The notes beneath the pieces are model-generated. The model saw only the letters and a list, made by a program, of their open reading frames with translations. It was not told the origin of the DNA and made no database searches. Made by a program: the position numbers and the translations under genes. From NCBI RefSeq assembly GCF_000333015.1, contig NZ_BANT01000006.1:1-64000 (forward strand): DNA of 64,000 nucleotides, written 5' to 3'. Shown in pieces: positions 18,743 through 28,142 of this stretch. Source of the DNA: Gordonia hirsuta DSM 44140 = NBRC 16056. GTDB taxonomy: Bacteria > Actinomycetota > Actinomycetes > Mycobacteriales > Mycobacteriaceae. The stretch's first letter is position 1; every line of letters starts with the position of its first letter.

Positions 18743-18847
18743 CGCCGCGGCATGAGTTGCCCACAGGCAGCACGGGCGCAGGGGGTTGTCCACAAGCGCC
18801 GGGTTGCGCTCCTTCTCCGCGGCGGCGACGGACCGCAGACTGCGAGT

Positions 18848-19852
18848 ATGCCGCGCATCGTCGTACCGCTTCCCGGGGATCTGCCCGCGCTGCTCGATGA
18901 GCAGGACGGGGTGATCACCCGCCGGCAGATCCTCGACGGCGGCGGCACTCCGGCGCTGGTGCGCAGCAAACTGCGCCGCGGCGAGTGGGTGCGCAAGTAC
19001 CCGGGGGTCTACCTCACGCACACCGGGGACCCGAGCCCCCGCCAGCGCACCTGGCTCGCCCTACTCGGCGGCGGCGCCGGGGCGGTGCTGTGCGATCGCT
19101 CGGCCGTATTCGCCGCCGGCGGCAGCGTCGACGGCCGGCGGTACGACGACGGCGCGGTGCACATCGCCGTCGACGGTCACGGCAATCTGCGCCGGCGGTC
19201 GGCGCGCGTCGAGCCGGTCGTCGTGCACTACATCAGCGGTCTCGCCGAGAAGTCGCTGATCAATGTCCGCCCCGCACGCCTGCGGCCCGAGTACGCGGTG
19301 CTGCGCGTGGCGGGGCAGGCCGACACCGAGCACCGGGCCGTCGCCCGCCTCGCCGAGGGGGTCGGTTCCCGGATCGTGACCGCCGAGCGCATGCTCACCG
19401 TCCTGGGCAGCCGGCACAACTACCGCAGGCAGACCTTTCTGGAGCAGGTCCTGGCCGATATCCGCGACGGCACCTGCTCGGTGCTCGAACACCGCTACCT
19501 CACCGACGTCGAGCGTGGTCACGGACTCCCCGCCGGTACGCGTCAGGCACCGACCGCAGTGGGCCGCAAGGGATTCCGCGACGTGCTGTACGGCGAGGCC
19601 GGGGTGATCGTCGAACTCGACGGACGGTTCGGGCACGACGACGCCGCCGCCCGCGACCGCGATCTGGAGCGCGACCTCGATGCGCTCATCGGCGGCATCG
19701 GAGTCACCGCCCGGGTCGGTTCCGGCCAGGTGTACGACCGCCCGTGCCAGACCGCCCAGAAGGTGGCCCGACTGCTCACCGCCCACGGCTGGACCGGCAC
19801 CCCGACGCGCTGTCGGATCGCCTGCACCCTCCGCTGGCCGCCCCCGCCGTGA
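18848..19852 (+). CDS. AbiEi-like protein with C-terminal DUF559/PD-(D/E)xK-like region (orphan)
   Basis: A 334-aa protein. Residues about 8-60 form a winged-helix domain of the AbiEi antitoxin type ('GVITRRQILDGGGTPALVRS', 'WVRKYPGVYLTHTG'). The C-terminal part (about 225-300) holds 'SVLEHRYLTDVERGHGLPAG' and 'AGVIVELDGRFGHDDAAARD'. This is the DUF559-like, restriction-endonuclease-related segment found with this domain in many actinobacterial proteins. A partner AbiEii nucleotidyltransferase toxin is absent, so it is an orphan. The ATG at 18848 is chosen because upstream in-frame sequence is the repeat region. Its function is unknown: it may be a regulator or nuclease-like defence remnant. 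Confidence 0.65.
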   Translation: MPRIVVPLPGDLPALLDEQDGVITRRQILDGGGTPALVRSKLRRGEWVRKYPGVYLTHTGDPSPRQRTWLALLGGGAGAVLCDRSAVFAAGGSVDGRRYDDGAVHIAVDGHGNLRRRSARVEPVVVHYISGLAEKSLINVRPARLRPEYAVLRVAGQADTEHRAVARLAEGVGSRIVTAERMLTVLGSRHNYRRQTFLEQVLADIRDGTCSVLEHRYLTDVERGHGLPAGTRQAPTAVGRKGFRDVLYGEAGVIVELDGRFGHDDAAARDRDLERDLDALIGGIGVTARVGSGQVYDRPCQTAQKVARLLTAHGWTGTPTRCRIACTLRWPPPP

Positions 19853-19967
19853 ACGCCGGGTACCTCGCGCCGCATCCGCACCTGCCGCGTCGCCAGGCCC
19901 GGAAGGTGCTCGCCGCACCGCTGTCCTCGGCGGGCCGGGTCACCCGCCGACCGGTAGCGTGCCGGGG

Positions 19968-20723
19968 GTGAAGGTCGACTGGGAGTTGTTCGCGTGCGGG
20001 ATCCGCGGGCATGAGACCTACCGGCCGGACGAGGCCGAGATCGCCGGCCGCGTCCGCACGACGACCCCGTCGGGCGAGGCATGGCGCTGCCTGCGCTGCG
20101 GCGACTTCGTCCCCGGCGATCCGGCGCGCAGCGGCCCGGCCGCCGATGCCCCTGCGGTGGCTCGCGGCGGCGTGCTCCGCGATCTGGTGATCATGCGGCT
20201 GCTCGCCGTCGACCGCTTCATCCACTTCCTCGGATTCACCGTGATCGGCGCGGTGATCCTCGCCGTGCACTTCACCGAGGGCGCCACGCTCCGCGACCAG
20301 TTCGAGGCTGCGGTGCCGCGCCTGGAGCCGGCCTTCAGTCAGCTCGGTTGGAACGTGGCCGACTGGAATGCGTTCCGCACGCTGGAGGAGGCGGTCGACC
20401 TCAGCGCGGCCACCGTCACCTGGATCGGGGCCGGGGTGCTCGCCTACGGCCTGCTCGAACTCGTCGAGGCCACCGGACTGTGGCTCGGCCGACGCTGGGG
20501 CGAGTACTTCTCCGTCCTCGTGACCGGCATCTTCATCCCGCTGGAGATCTACGAGCTCCTCGACCGGGTGACCGGTTTCAAGGTCGCCGCCCTCGTCATC
20601 AACGTTGCCGCGGTGATCTGGCTGGTCTGGCGTAAACGGCTTTTCGGCGTCCACGGCGGGCAGGCTGCGAACCGCGCACAGCATGCGGCCGCGAACCTCC
20701 TCACCGAGGACGACCCCTCGTAG
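19968..20723 (+). CDS. DUF2127 membrane protein
   Basis: A 251-aa protein starting with GTG at 19968 (VKVDWELFACGIRGHETYRP). The N-terminal about 60 residues contain two Cys pairs: Cys9 in 'ELFACGIRGH' and a 'CLRCGDF' knuckle that could bind metal. The rest has four hydrophobic segments ('FIHFLGFTVIGAVILAVHF', 'WIGAGVLAYGLLELVEATGL', 'YFSVLVTGIFIPLEIYELL', 'VAALVINVAAVIWLVWRKR'), matching DUF2127. The role is unknown. It is in the same orientation as the AbiEi-like gene, 115 nt downstream. Confidence 0.7.
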   Translation: MKVDWELFACGIRGHETYRPDEAEIAGRVRTTTPSGEAWRCLRCGDFVPGDPARSGPAADAPAVARGGVLRDLVIMRLLAVDRFIHFLGFTVIGAVILAVHFTEGATLRDQFEAAVPRLEPAFSQLGWNVADWNAFRTLEEAVDLSAATVTWIGAGVLAYGLLELVEATGLWLGRRWGEYFSVLVTGIFIPLEIYELLDRVTGFKVAALVINVAAVIWLVWRKRLFGVHGGQAANRAQHAAANLLTEDDPS

Positions 20724-20801
20724 TCCCCCGTCGGTATCTGCGTGATCCGGTCCGGCGGCACCGACTGGCCGGCGGCCGTCGTGCGCCGGCCGTCCTGGCC
20801 G

Positions 20802-20850
20802 GACTTCCGCGCGCCGTGACCACTTTGCCGTCACCCGGCTCGGAGGTCGC
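20802..20850. repeat. intergenic hairpin repeat, copy 3
   Basis: Between the convergent DUF2127 and transporter genes. The arms are GACTTCCGCGCGCCGTGACC and GTCACCCGGCTCGGAGGTCG, with a short AC-TTTGCC loop. It has the same right arm as the other copies and could act here as a bidirectional terminator. Confidence 0.55.
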
Positions 20851-20888
20851 CACCGAACGGTGAGCGGCGCGACGCCGCCACCCGCCCC

Positions 20889-21959
20889 TCAGCCCAGCGT
20901 CACCGGACGACCACCCAGCCGCCGCACCGTCGCGATCAGCAGACCCCCGAACACCACCAGCCACACCGCGAACGCGACCCACGCCTCCCAGGTCCCGAGT
21001 TCGTCGAGCCAGCCCGTCCCGCGCATCACGCCCAGCTCGCGGGAGGACTCGCCGTACATGCCGATGGGGAACACCATCGCCCACAGCGCGGCCCGGTAGC
21101 CGCGGATCGCCCCGCGCCGGGTGCGCTGCCACACCTGCAGCGCGATGGTCGGCGGGATCATCCAGGTGACGAACGCCCAGAGCGCCATCGCCACCCCGCC
21201 GACCAGCATCCGCGGCATCACCAGCTGCTCCTCGGCGGTTCCGAGCACCTCGGCGGCACCCAGGATCGAGATCGCCCCGGCGCCCAGGAACACCCAGTAC
21301 GGGGCCACCTCGTCACCGGACCGCACGCCCGCCGCCAACAGCCGCAGCGCCACCAGCGCCGCCACCAGGATCAGCTGCAGCACCCCCAGCCCCCAGAACA
21401 GGACCGCGAAGGTGGCGCCCACATCGGCACCGGTCGCCTTCGACCACGCCCCCAGCGACACCGCCAGCGCCTGCGTGGACACCACGATCAGGAACCAGGT
21501 GCCGTCGAACATCCGCAGCGAGCGCCGCCCGCGGGTGCTGGCGCGCACCACCAGAGCGGCCAGGATGCCGTACTGCAACGACACCCAGGCGACCGCCGAG
21601 ACAATGATCACAACCAGTGCGAAAACGTGCCAGCCCAGCGGTGTCATGCGCGCGGCGATCACTCCGCCGGCGGCCACGAAGGCCAGCGTCCGGGTCGACC
21701 GCGCCGTCACCTCCCGGCGCGGGGTGGTGACCCCGCCGGCGAACCCGGCCAGCACCCCCGAGAGCAGCAGAAAGTAGCCCGCCAGCGCGAGCCAGAACAG
21801 GATCAGCGAGACCGTTTCGGCCAGCCGACCGGCCACGGTTCCCGCAGGCCACAATGCGAGCGAATTGTGCAGTGCGGTCGAGACGATCCCGGTCGCCATC
21901 ACGAAGGTGAAATGTTCCAACCGAAGCCCTCGCCAGCTGGTCAAGAGTCTTTGGTCCAT
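20889..21959 (-). CDS. TDT-family transporter (TehA / C4-dicarboxylate type)
   Basis: A 356-aa membrane protein with about ten predicted helices, starting MDQRLLTSWRGLRLEHFTFV. The 'FTFVMATGIVSTAL' opening and 'GTWFLIVVSTQALAVSLGAW' segment are typical of the tellurite-resistance/dicarboxylate transporter (TDT, SLAC1-fold) family. Substrates in this family range from anions and sulfite to malate, so the cargo cannot be assigned. It is divergent from narG and shares an 85-nt AT-rich spacer with it (TTTACTTTAAATAAT near 22000). This raises the possibility of joint regulation with nitrate respiration and anion export. That link is inference. Confidence 0.75.
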   Translation of the reverse strand: MDQRLLTSWRGLRLEHFTFVMATGIVSTALHNSLALWPAGTVAGRLAETVSLILFWLALAGYFLLLSGVLAGFAGGVTTPRREVTARSTRTLAFVAAGGVIAARMTPLGWHVFALVVIIVSAVAWVSLQYGILAALVVRASTRGRRSLRMFDGTWFLIVVSTQALAVSLGAWSKATGADVGATFAVLFWGLGVLQLILVAALVALRLLAAGVRSGDEVAPYWVFLGAGAISILGAAEVLGTAEEQLVMPRMLVGGVAMALWAFVTWMIPPTIALQVWQRTRRGAIRGYRAALWAMVFPIGMYGESSRELGVMRGTGWLDELGTWEAWVAFAVWLVVFGGLLIATVRRLGGRPVTLG

Positions 21960-22044
21960 AGCCGGTACACCACCTCCCCATTCAATGCACGCGGTTTACT
22001 TTAAATAATGCCCACTGCGTTCAAATACGCCTAGGGTCAGAGCC

Positions 22045-25000
22045 ATGACGGGCACAGCTAGAACTCAGGGCGACGCGGCGCAGGCACTCCTCGACATAGG
22101 TCGATTCTTCACCCGCTGGGACGAGACCGCGGACAAACGCGCCGTTTTCCGCGAAGGCGGCCGCGAAGGCGACGTCTTCTACCGGGACCGCTGGAGTCAC
22201 GACAAGATCGTGCGCTCGACCCACGGTGTCAACTGCACCGGCTCGTGTTCGTGGAAGGTCTACGTCAAGGACGGGATCATCACCTGGGAGACCCAGGAGA
22301 CCGACTACCCGTCCGTCGGCCCGGACCGCCCCGAGTACGAACCGCGCGGCTGCCCCCGCGGCGCCGCCTTCTCCTGGTACACCTACTCCCCCACCCGGGT
22401 GCGTCACCCGTACGCGCGCGGGGTGCTGCTGGAGATGTACCGCGAAGCCAAGAAGCGCCTCGGTGATCCGGTCGAGGCGTGGGCCGATGTGACCGGTGAT
22501 CCGGTACGACGACGCGCCTACCAGCGCGCCCGCGGCATGGGCGGGCTGGTCCGCGTCAACTGGGGCGAGGCCATCGAGATGGCCGCGGCCGCCCACGTGC
22601 ACACCATCAAGACCTACGGCCCCGACCGCTGCACCGGCTTCTCGCCGATCCCGGCGATGTCGATCGTCAGCCACTGCGTCGGCACCCGGTTCATCCAGCT
22701 GATCGGCGGCGTCATGACGTCGTTCTACGACTGGTACGCCGACCTGCCGGTGGCCAGCCCGCAGGTCTTCGGCGACCAGACCGACGTCCCCGAGTCCGGC
22801 GACTGGTGGGATGCGACCTACCTGATGATGTGGGGCTCCAACGTCCCGGTCACCCGCACCCCCGACGCCCACTGGATGGCCGAGGTCCGGTACCGCGGCA
22901 CCAAGGTGGTCAGCGTCTCCCCCGACTACGCCGACAACACCAAGTTCGCCGACGAATGGCTGCCCGCGCAGGCCGGCACCGATGCGGCCCTGGCGATGGC
23001 GATGGGGCACGTGGTCCTCAAGGAGTTCTTCGTCGACACCTCGACGGACTTCTTCAACGGCTACGTCCGTCAGTACACCGACCTGCCGTACCTGATCGGT
23101 CTGGACGATCACGAGCACGAGGGCGCCGCGACCCTGATCCCCGGCAAGTTCCTCACCGCCGAGCAGGTCGGGCTGGGCAACGGCGAGAACGACGAGTGGA
23201 AGACGGTGCTGCTCGACGACGTCACCGGTGAGCTGGTGGCCCCGCGCGGCTCGATCGGCCACCGCTACTCGCAGGCCGAGGAGGGCGACTGGAACCTGGA
23301 TCTGGGCGAGGTGGTGCCGCGGCTGAGCCTGTACGACGACCCGGCAGCCGAGCGCGTCCAGATCAGCGTCCCGGCCTTCGAGGCGCCCGACGGCAGCGGC
23401 TCGGTGCTGCGCCGCGGCGTCCCGGCCCGGCGTATCAACGGCCGCCTGTACACCACGGTGCTGGACCTGATGCTCGCCCAGTACGGCGTGGGCCGCGACG
23501 GTCTGCCCGGCGACTGGGCCACCGGGTACGACGATGTGAACACCCCGTACACCCCGGCCTGGCAGGAAGAGATCACCTCCGTCCCGGCCGAGGCGGCGAT
23601 CCGCATCGCCCGCGAGTTCGCACAGAACTCGCTGGACTCGGGCGGCCGGTCGATGATCATCATGGGCGCCGGCATCTGCCAGTGGTTCCACGCCGACGCC
23701 ACCTACCGCGCGATCCTGGCGCTGCTGATGCTCACCGGTTGCCAGGGCCGCAACGGCGGCGGCTGGGCCCACTACGTCGGCCAGGAGAAGTGCCGGCCGA
23801 TCACCGGCTGGATCTCGCTGGCCAACGCGCTGGACTGGGCCCGCCCGCCGCGTACCCAGCCGGGCACGTCGTTCTGGTACATGCACACCGACCAGTGGCG
23901 CGGCGACGGCTACTCCACCGGCTCGCTGGCCTCCCCGCTGTCGAAGGGGTCGCTGAACCACGAGCACACCGCCGACGCGATCGCCCAGTCCGCGCGGCTG
24001 GGCTGGCAGCCGTTCTTCCCGCAGTTCAAGACCAACTCGCTGCAGGTGGCCGAGGATGCCCGCGCCGCGGTGGAGGCCGGCACCGCCGAGAACCCGGCGC
24101 AGTATGTGGCCGAGTCGCTGTTCGACGGCTCCCTGGAACCGTCGATCGCCGATGTCGACGCCCCCGAGAACTGGCCGCGCACCCTGATCCTGTGGCGCTC
24201 GAACCTGCTGGGTTCCTCGGCCAAGGGCGACGAATACTTCCTGCGGCATCTGCTGGGCACCCAGCACAACGTGATCGGCCAGGAGCTGCCCGAGACCCCG
24301 CGTCCGCGCGATGTGACATGGCACGACCAAGCCCCCGAGGGCAAGCTGGACCTGCTGCTGTCGGCGGACTTCCGGATGACCTCGACCACGCTGATGAGCG
24401 ATATCGTGCTGCCGGCGGCCACCTGGTACGAGAAGTACGACCTGAGCTCCACCGATATGCACCCGTTTGTGCACGCCTTCACCCCGGCGATCGATCCGCC
24501 GTGGGAGGCCAAGAGCGACTTCGACCTGTTCCACCTGCTGGCGCAGGAGATCTCGCGGCAGTCGGTCAAGCATCTGGGCACCGTGCACGATCTGGTGTCG
24601 GTGGCCAACCAGCACGACACCCCGGCCGAGGCGGCCAACCCGCACGGCATCGTCGACGACTGGCTCGGCGGCGACAAGCCGGGTGTGCCCGGGAAGAACC
24701 TGCCGAACTTCGCCGTCGTCGAACGTGATTACACGGCGCTGGCCGACAAGCTGTCCACCGTGGGACCGCTGGCTGACGAGCTCGGGTTCACCGTCAAGGA
24801 CATCACCTTCGACATCGCCTCGCAGATGCCGAAGCTGGCCGCCAAGAACGGGGTCATGATGTCCGAATCGGGCACCTCGGTGGTCGACGGGCGCCCGGCG
24901 ATCGACACCGATGTGAAGCTGGCCGAGGCCATCTTGATGTTCTCTGGCACCACCAACGGCGAACTGGCCGTCGACGGTTTCGAGAAGCTCGAGCGCCACA

Positions 25001-25770
25001 CCGGCAAGGAGTTCGTCGATCTGGCGCTGGGCTCGGAGGAGAAGCGCATCACCTTCGCGATGACCCAGGACAGTCCACAGCCGGTGATCACCTCGCCGGA
25101 GTGGTCGGGCAGCGAGACCGGCGGGCGACGGTACGCCCCGTTCACGATGAACATCGAACGGGAGAAGCCGTTCCACACCCTGACCGGGCGGATGCACTTC
25201 TACCTCGACCACGACTGGATGCTCGACATCGGTGAGGCCCTGCCGATCTACCGGCCGCCGCTGGACATGCATCGGCTGTTCAACGAGCCCAAGCTCGGCC
25301 CCAACGGGGAGAAGGAGATCGTGGTCCGGTACCTGACTCCGCACAACAAGTGGTCGATCCACTCGGAGTACCAGGACAACCTGTTCATGCTGTCGCTCTC
25401 GCGCGGCGGGCCCACGGCCTGGCTGTCGCCGGAGGACGCCGCCGCGATCGATGTGGTCGACAACGACTGGATCGAGTGCGTCAACAACAACGGCGTCTTC
25501 GTCGGCCGCGCGGTGGTGAGCCACCGCATCCCCGAGGGCGTCACCTATGTGCACCACGCGCAGGAGCGCACCATCGACGTACCCAAATCCGAGGCCACCG
25601 GCAAACGCGGCGGCATCCACAACTCGGTGACCCGCGTGCTGGTGAAACCGTCGCATCTGATCGGCGGCTACGCGCAGCTCTCGTACGCCTTCAACTATCT
25701 CGGACCGACCGGAAACCAGCGAGACAACGTCTCCATCGTTCGCAAGCGCAGCCAGGAGGTGACCTACTGA
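22045..25770 (+). CDS. narG: respiratory nitrate reductase alpha subunit
   Basis: A 1241-aa catalytic subunit of the membrane-bound cytoplasm-facing nitrate reductase, carrying the bis-MGD molybdenum cofactor and the FS0 cluster. The N-terminal cluster motif is 'HGVNCTGSCSW' (His plus Cys ligands), with a further Cys in 'EPRGCPRGAAFSW'. The molybdenum region is 'SFYDWYADLPVASPQVFGDQ', whose Asp is the expected ligand. No twin-arginine signal is present, as expected for the NarG type. The gene begins a tight operon: it overlaps narH by one base (TGATG). The preceding 85-nt spacer is unusually AT-rich for this genome and probably contains the promoter. Confidence 0.98.
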   Translation: MTGTARTQGDAAQALLDIGRFFTRWDETADKRAVFREGGREGDVFYRDRWSHDKIVRSTHGVNCTGSCSWKVYVKDGIITWETQETDYPSVGPDRPEYEPRGCPRGAAFSWYTYSPTRVRHPYARGVLLEMYREAKKRLGDPVEAWADVTGDPVRRRAYQRARGMGGLVRVNWGEAIEMAAAAHVHTIKTYGPDRCTGFSPIPAMSIVSHCVGTRFIQLIGGVMTSFYDWYADLPVASPQVFGDQTDVPESGDWWDATYLMMWGSNVPVTRTPDAHWMAEVRYRGTKVVSVSPDYADNTKFADEWLPAQAGTDAALAMAMGHVVLKEFFVDTSTDFFNGYVRQYTDLPYLIGLDDHEHEGAATLIPGKFLTAEQVGLGNGENDEWKTVLLDDVTGELVAPRGSIGHRYSQAEEGDWNLDLGEVVPRLSLYDDPAAERVQISVPAFEAPDGSGSVLRRGVPARRINGRLYTTVLDLMLAQYGVGRDGLPGDWATGYDDVNTPYTPAWQEEITSVPAEAAIRIAREFAQNSLDSGGRSMIIMGAGICQWFHADATYRAILALLMLTGCQGRNGGGWAHYVGQEKCRPITGWISLANALDWARPPRTQPGTSFWYMHTDQWRGDGYSTGSLASPLSKGSLNHEHTADAIAQSARLGWQPFFPQFKTNSLQVAEDARAAVEAGTAENPAQYVAESLFDGSLEPSIADVDAPENWPRTLILWRSNLLGSSAKGDEYFLRHLLGTQHNVIGQELPETPRPRDVTWHDQAPEGKLDLLLSADFRMTSTTLMSDIVLPAATWYEKYDLSSTDMHPFVHAFTPAIDPPWEAKSDFDLFHLLAQEISRQSVKHLGTVHDLVSVANQHDTPAEAANPHGIVDDWLGGDKPGVPGKNLPNFAVVERDYTALADKLSTVGPLADELGFTVKDITFDIASQMPKLAAKNGVMMSESGTSVVDGRPAIDTDVKLAEAILMFSGTTNGELAVDGFEKLERHTGKEFVDLALGSEEKRITFAMTQDSPQPVITSPEWSGSETGGRRYAPFTMNIEREKPFHTLTGRMHFYLDHDWMLDIGEALPIYRPPLDMHRLFNEPKLGPNGEKEIVVRYLTPHNKWSIHSEYQDNLFMLSLSRGGPTAWLSPEDAAAIDVVDNDWIECVNNNGVFVGRAVVSHRIPEGVTYVHHAQERTIDVPKSEATGKRGGIHNSVTRVLVKPSHLIGGYAQLSYAFNYLGPTGNQRDNVSIVRKRSQEVTY

Positions 25771-27425
25771 TGCGAGTCATGGCTCAAGTCGCGATGGTGA
25801 TGAATCTCGACAAATGCATCGGGTGTCATACATGTTCGGTGACCTGCAAACAGGCGTGGACCAACCGCGCCGGCACCGAATACGTGTGGTTCAACAACGT
25901 CGAGACGCGGCCCGGCCAGGGCTACCCGCGACGCTATGAGGATCAGGAGAAGTGGAAGGGCGGCTGGGAGCTCAACCGGCGGGGGCAGCTGCGGCTGCGC
26001 ACCGGCGGGCGCCTGCAGAAGCTGGCGACCATCTTCGCCAGCCCCGTCCAGCCCACGCTCGAGGACTACTACGAGCCGTGGACCTACGACTACGAGAACC
26101 TGATCTCGGCACCGCTGGGCGACGACATCCCCGTGGCCCGGCCCAAATCGCTGATCACCGGTGAGGACACCAAGATCACCTGGTCGGCCAACTGGGACGA
26201 CAACCTGGGCGGTTCGGCGGCCACCGCGGCACAGGACCCGATCCTGCAGAAGCTGCGGGAGGAGTCTTCGGCCAAGATCAAGTTCTCCTTCGAGCAGACG
26301 TTCATGTTCTACCTGCCGCGGATCTGCGAACACTGCCTGAATCCGTCGTGCATGGCCTCGTGCCCGTCCGGTGCGATCTACAAGCGCGAAGAGGACGGCA
26401 TCGTGCTGGTCGACCAGGACCGCTGCCGCGGCTGGCGCCAGTGCATCACCGGCTGCCCGTACAAGAAGATCTACTACAACCACCGCACCGGCAAAGCCGA
26501 GAAGTGTACGTTCTGCTACCCGCGCATCGAGGTCGGGCAGCCGACGGTGTGCTCGGAGACCTGCGTGGGCCGGCTGCGTTACATCGGGATCTTCCTGTAC
26601 GACGCGGACAAGGTGACCGAGGCCGCCTCGACCCCGAACGAGCAGGATCTGTACCAGGCCCAGCTGGACCTGATGCTCGATCCGTCGGATCCGGAGATCA
26701 TCGCCCTGGCCCGCGAGGCCGGGATCCCCGACGACTGGATCGACGCCGCGCAACGGTCCCCGGTGTACGCGCTGGCCAAGACCTACAAGGTCGCGCTGCC
26801 GCTGCATCCGGAGTACCGCACCATGCCGATGGTCTGGTACGTCCCGCCGCTGTCGCCGATCGTGGACCTGCTCACCGAACAGGGGCACGACGGCGAGTCC
26901 GCCGAAAACCTGTTCGGCGCGATCGACACCCTGCGCATCCCGATGGAGTACCTGGCCGAGCTGTTCACCGCCGGTGACGTCTCGCTGATCCACGACGTGC
27001 TGCGCAAGCTGGCCGGCATGCGCAGCTACATGCGCGATGTGGCACTGGGCCGCGAACCGAATCCGCTCATCCCGGCCTCGGTCGGCATGGACGAGGAATC
27101 GATGACGGCGATGTACCACCTGATGGCGATCGCCAAGTACGAGGACCGGTACGTCATCCCGACCGCGCACGTGGAGCAGGCCCACAACCTGGAGGAGATG
27201 GGCTGCTCGCTGGACTACGACGACGGCCCCGGCATGTACGAGTCCGGTCCGTTCGGTGAGGCCAGCGGCCGGGCCACCCCGGTGTCGGTGGAGACCTTCC
27301 AGGCGCTGCGCCAGCGCCAGACCAGCGATCACGCCGCCGACGAGGGTCAGCTGCGCCGCCGGGTCAATCTGCTCAACTGGGACGGCAACGGCTCCCCGGT
27401 GGGCACCGGATCCAAGGACGACTGA
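25770..27425 (+). CDS. narH: respiratory nitrate reductase beta subunit
   Basis: A 551-aa iron-sulfur subunit that passes electrons from NarI to NarG. Four Cys clusters are visible: 'CIGCHTCSVTCKQAW' near the N-terminus, 'CEHCLNPSCMASCPSG', 'CRGWRQCITGCPYKK' (Trp in place of one Cys, the 3Fe-4S signature of NarH) and 'CTFCYPRIEVGQPTVCSETC'. The start is the ATG overlapping the narG stop. The stop in turn overlaps narJ by one base. Confidence 0.98.
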   Translation: MRVMAQVAMVMNLDKCIGCHTCSVTCKQAWTNRAGTEYVWFNNVETRPGQGYPRRYEDQEKWKGGWELNRRGQLRLRTGGRLQKLATIFASPVQPTLEDYYEPWTYDYENLISAPLGDDIPVARPKSLITGEDTKITWSANWDDNLGGSAATAAQDPILQKLREESSAKIKFSFEQTFMFYLPRICEHCLNPSCMASCPSGAIYKREEDGIVLVDQDRCRGWRQCITGCPYKKIYYNHRTGKAEKCTFCYPRIEVGQPTVCSETCVGRLRYIGIFLYDADKVTEAASTPNEQDLYQAQLDLMLDPSDPEIIALAREAGIPDDWIDAAQRSPVYALAKTYKVALPLHPEYRTMPMVWYVPPLSPIVDLLTEQGHDGESAENLFGAIDTLRIPMEYLAELFTAGDVSLIHDVLRKLAGMRSYMRDVALGREPNPLIPASVGMDEESMTAMYHLMAIAKYEDRYVIPTAHVEQAHNLEEMGCSLDYDDGPGMYESGPFGEASGRATPVSVETFQALRQRQTSDHAADEGQLRRRVNLLNWDGNGSPVGTGSKDD

Positions 27426-28135
27426 TGCGCAATCCGTTCGCCACCGCGGGGACACGGCAGCGCCGCAAGTCCGCCGACCACCGGGTGCTCTATCAGGCGG
27501 CGTCGCTGTGCCTGCAGTACCCCGACACCGAGCTGCTGGCCTCGCTGCCGCTGCTGGAATCGGCGCTGAGCCAGCAGCCGCAGACCGGCCCCACCGCCGA
27601 CCTGCGCCGGCTGGTAGAGCATCTGCTCACCGGTGACCCCGACCAGCTGCGGCAGGACTACATCGACCTGTTCGATCTGTCCCGCCGGCACACCCTGTAT
27701 CTGACCTACTGGTCGGACGGGGACACCCGCCGCCGCGGCGGGGCGCTGGCCGAGATCAAGGCGCTCTACCGCGAATCCGACTTCCTGGTCGACACCCGCG
27801 GGGAGCTGACCGACTACCTGCCGATGATCCTGGAGTTCACCGCGCGGGTGAACCCCGACGGCGGCCGGGAGCTGCTGATCTCCCACCGGGCTTCGCTGGA
27901 GCTGATCCGGCTCGCCCTGCAGGAGAAGGACTCCCCGTATGCGCACGCGCTGGTCGCGGTGTGTGCGACGCTGCCGGGCGAATCCCCGGCCGATAAGGCC
28001 AGTGCCCTGGCGCTGCGCCAGCCGCCACCGGTCGAGCACGTCGGCCTGGATGCCGGCGATCCCCGGCTGCTGCCGCTGTTCACGACCACCGAGATGGCCG
28101 CCATGACCGGCGGTCCCGCACGACGAGGAAGGTGA
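27425..28135 (+). CDS. narJ: nitrate reductase assembly chaperone
   Basis: A 236-aa NarJ/TorD-family chaperone needed for cofactor insertion into NarG before membrane attachment. The signature region is 'LLTGDPDQLRQDYIDLFDLS' followed by 'TLYLTYWSDGDTRRRGGALA', then 'FLVDTRGELTDYLPMILEF'. The start overlaps the narH stop. It is 7 nt from narI. Confidence 0.95.
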   Translation: MRNPFATAGTRQRRKSADHRVLYQAASLCLQYPDTELLASLPLLESALSQQPQTGPTADLRRLVEHLLTGDPDQLRQDYIDLFDLSRRHTLYLTYWSDGDTRRRGGALAEIKALYRESDFLVDTRGELTDYLPMILEFTARVNPDGGRELLISHRASLELIRLALQEKDSPYAHALVAVCATLPGESPADKASALALRQPPPVEHVGLDAGDPRLLPLFTTTEMAAMTGGPARRGR

Positions 28136-28142
28136 GGAAGCG

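Noticed and set aside
22021-25656. 1211-aa open frame on the minus strand opposite narG
   Set aside because: Its translation is Arg/Gly/His/Val-rich without domains. It is the usual antisense shadow of a high-GC gene, and NarG on the plus strand has all motifs.
25764-27455. 563-aa minus-strand frame opposite narH
   Set aside because: Low-complexity shadow composition. NarH is unambiguous on the plus strand.
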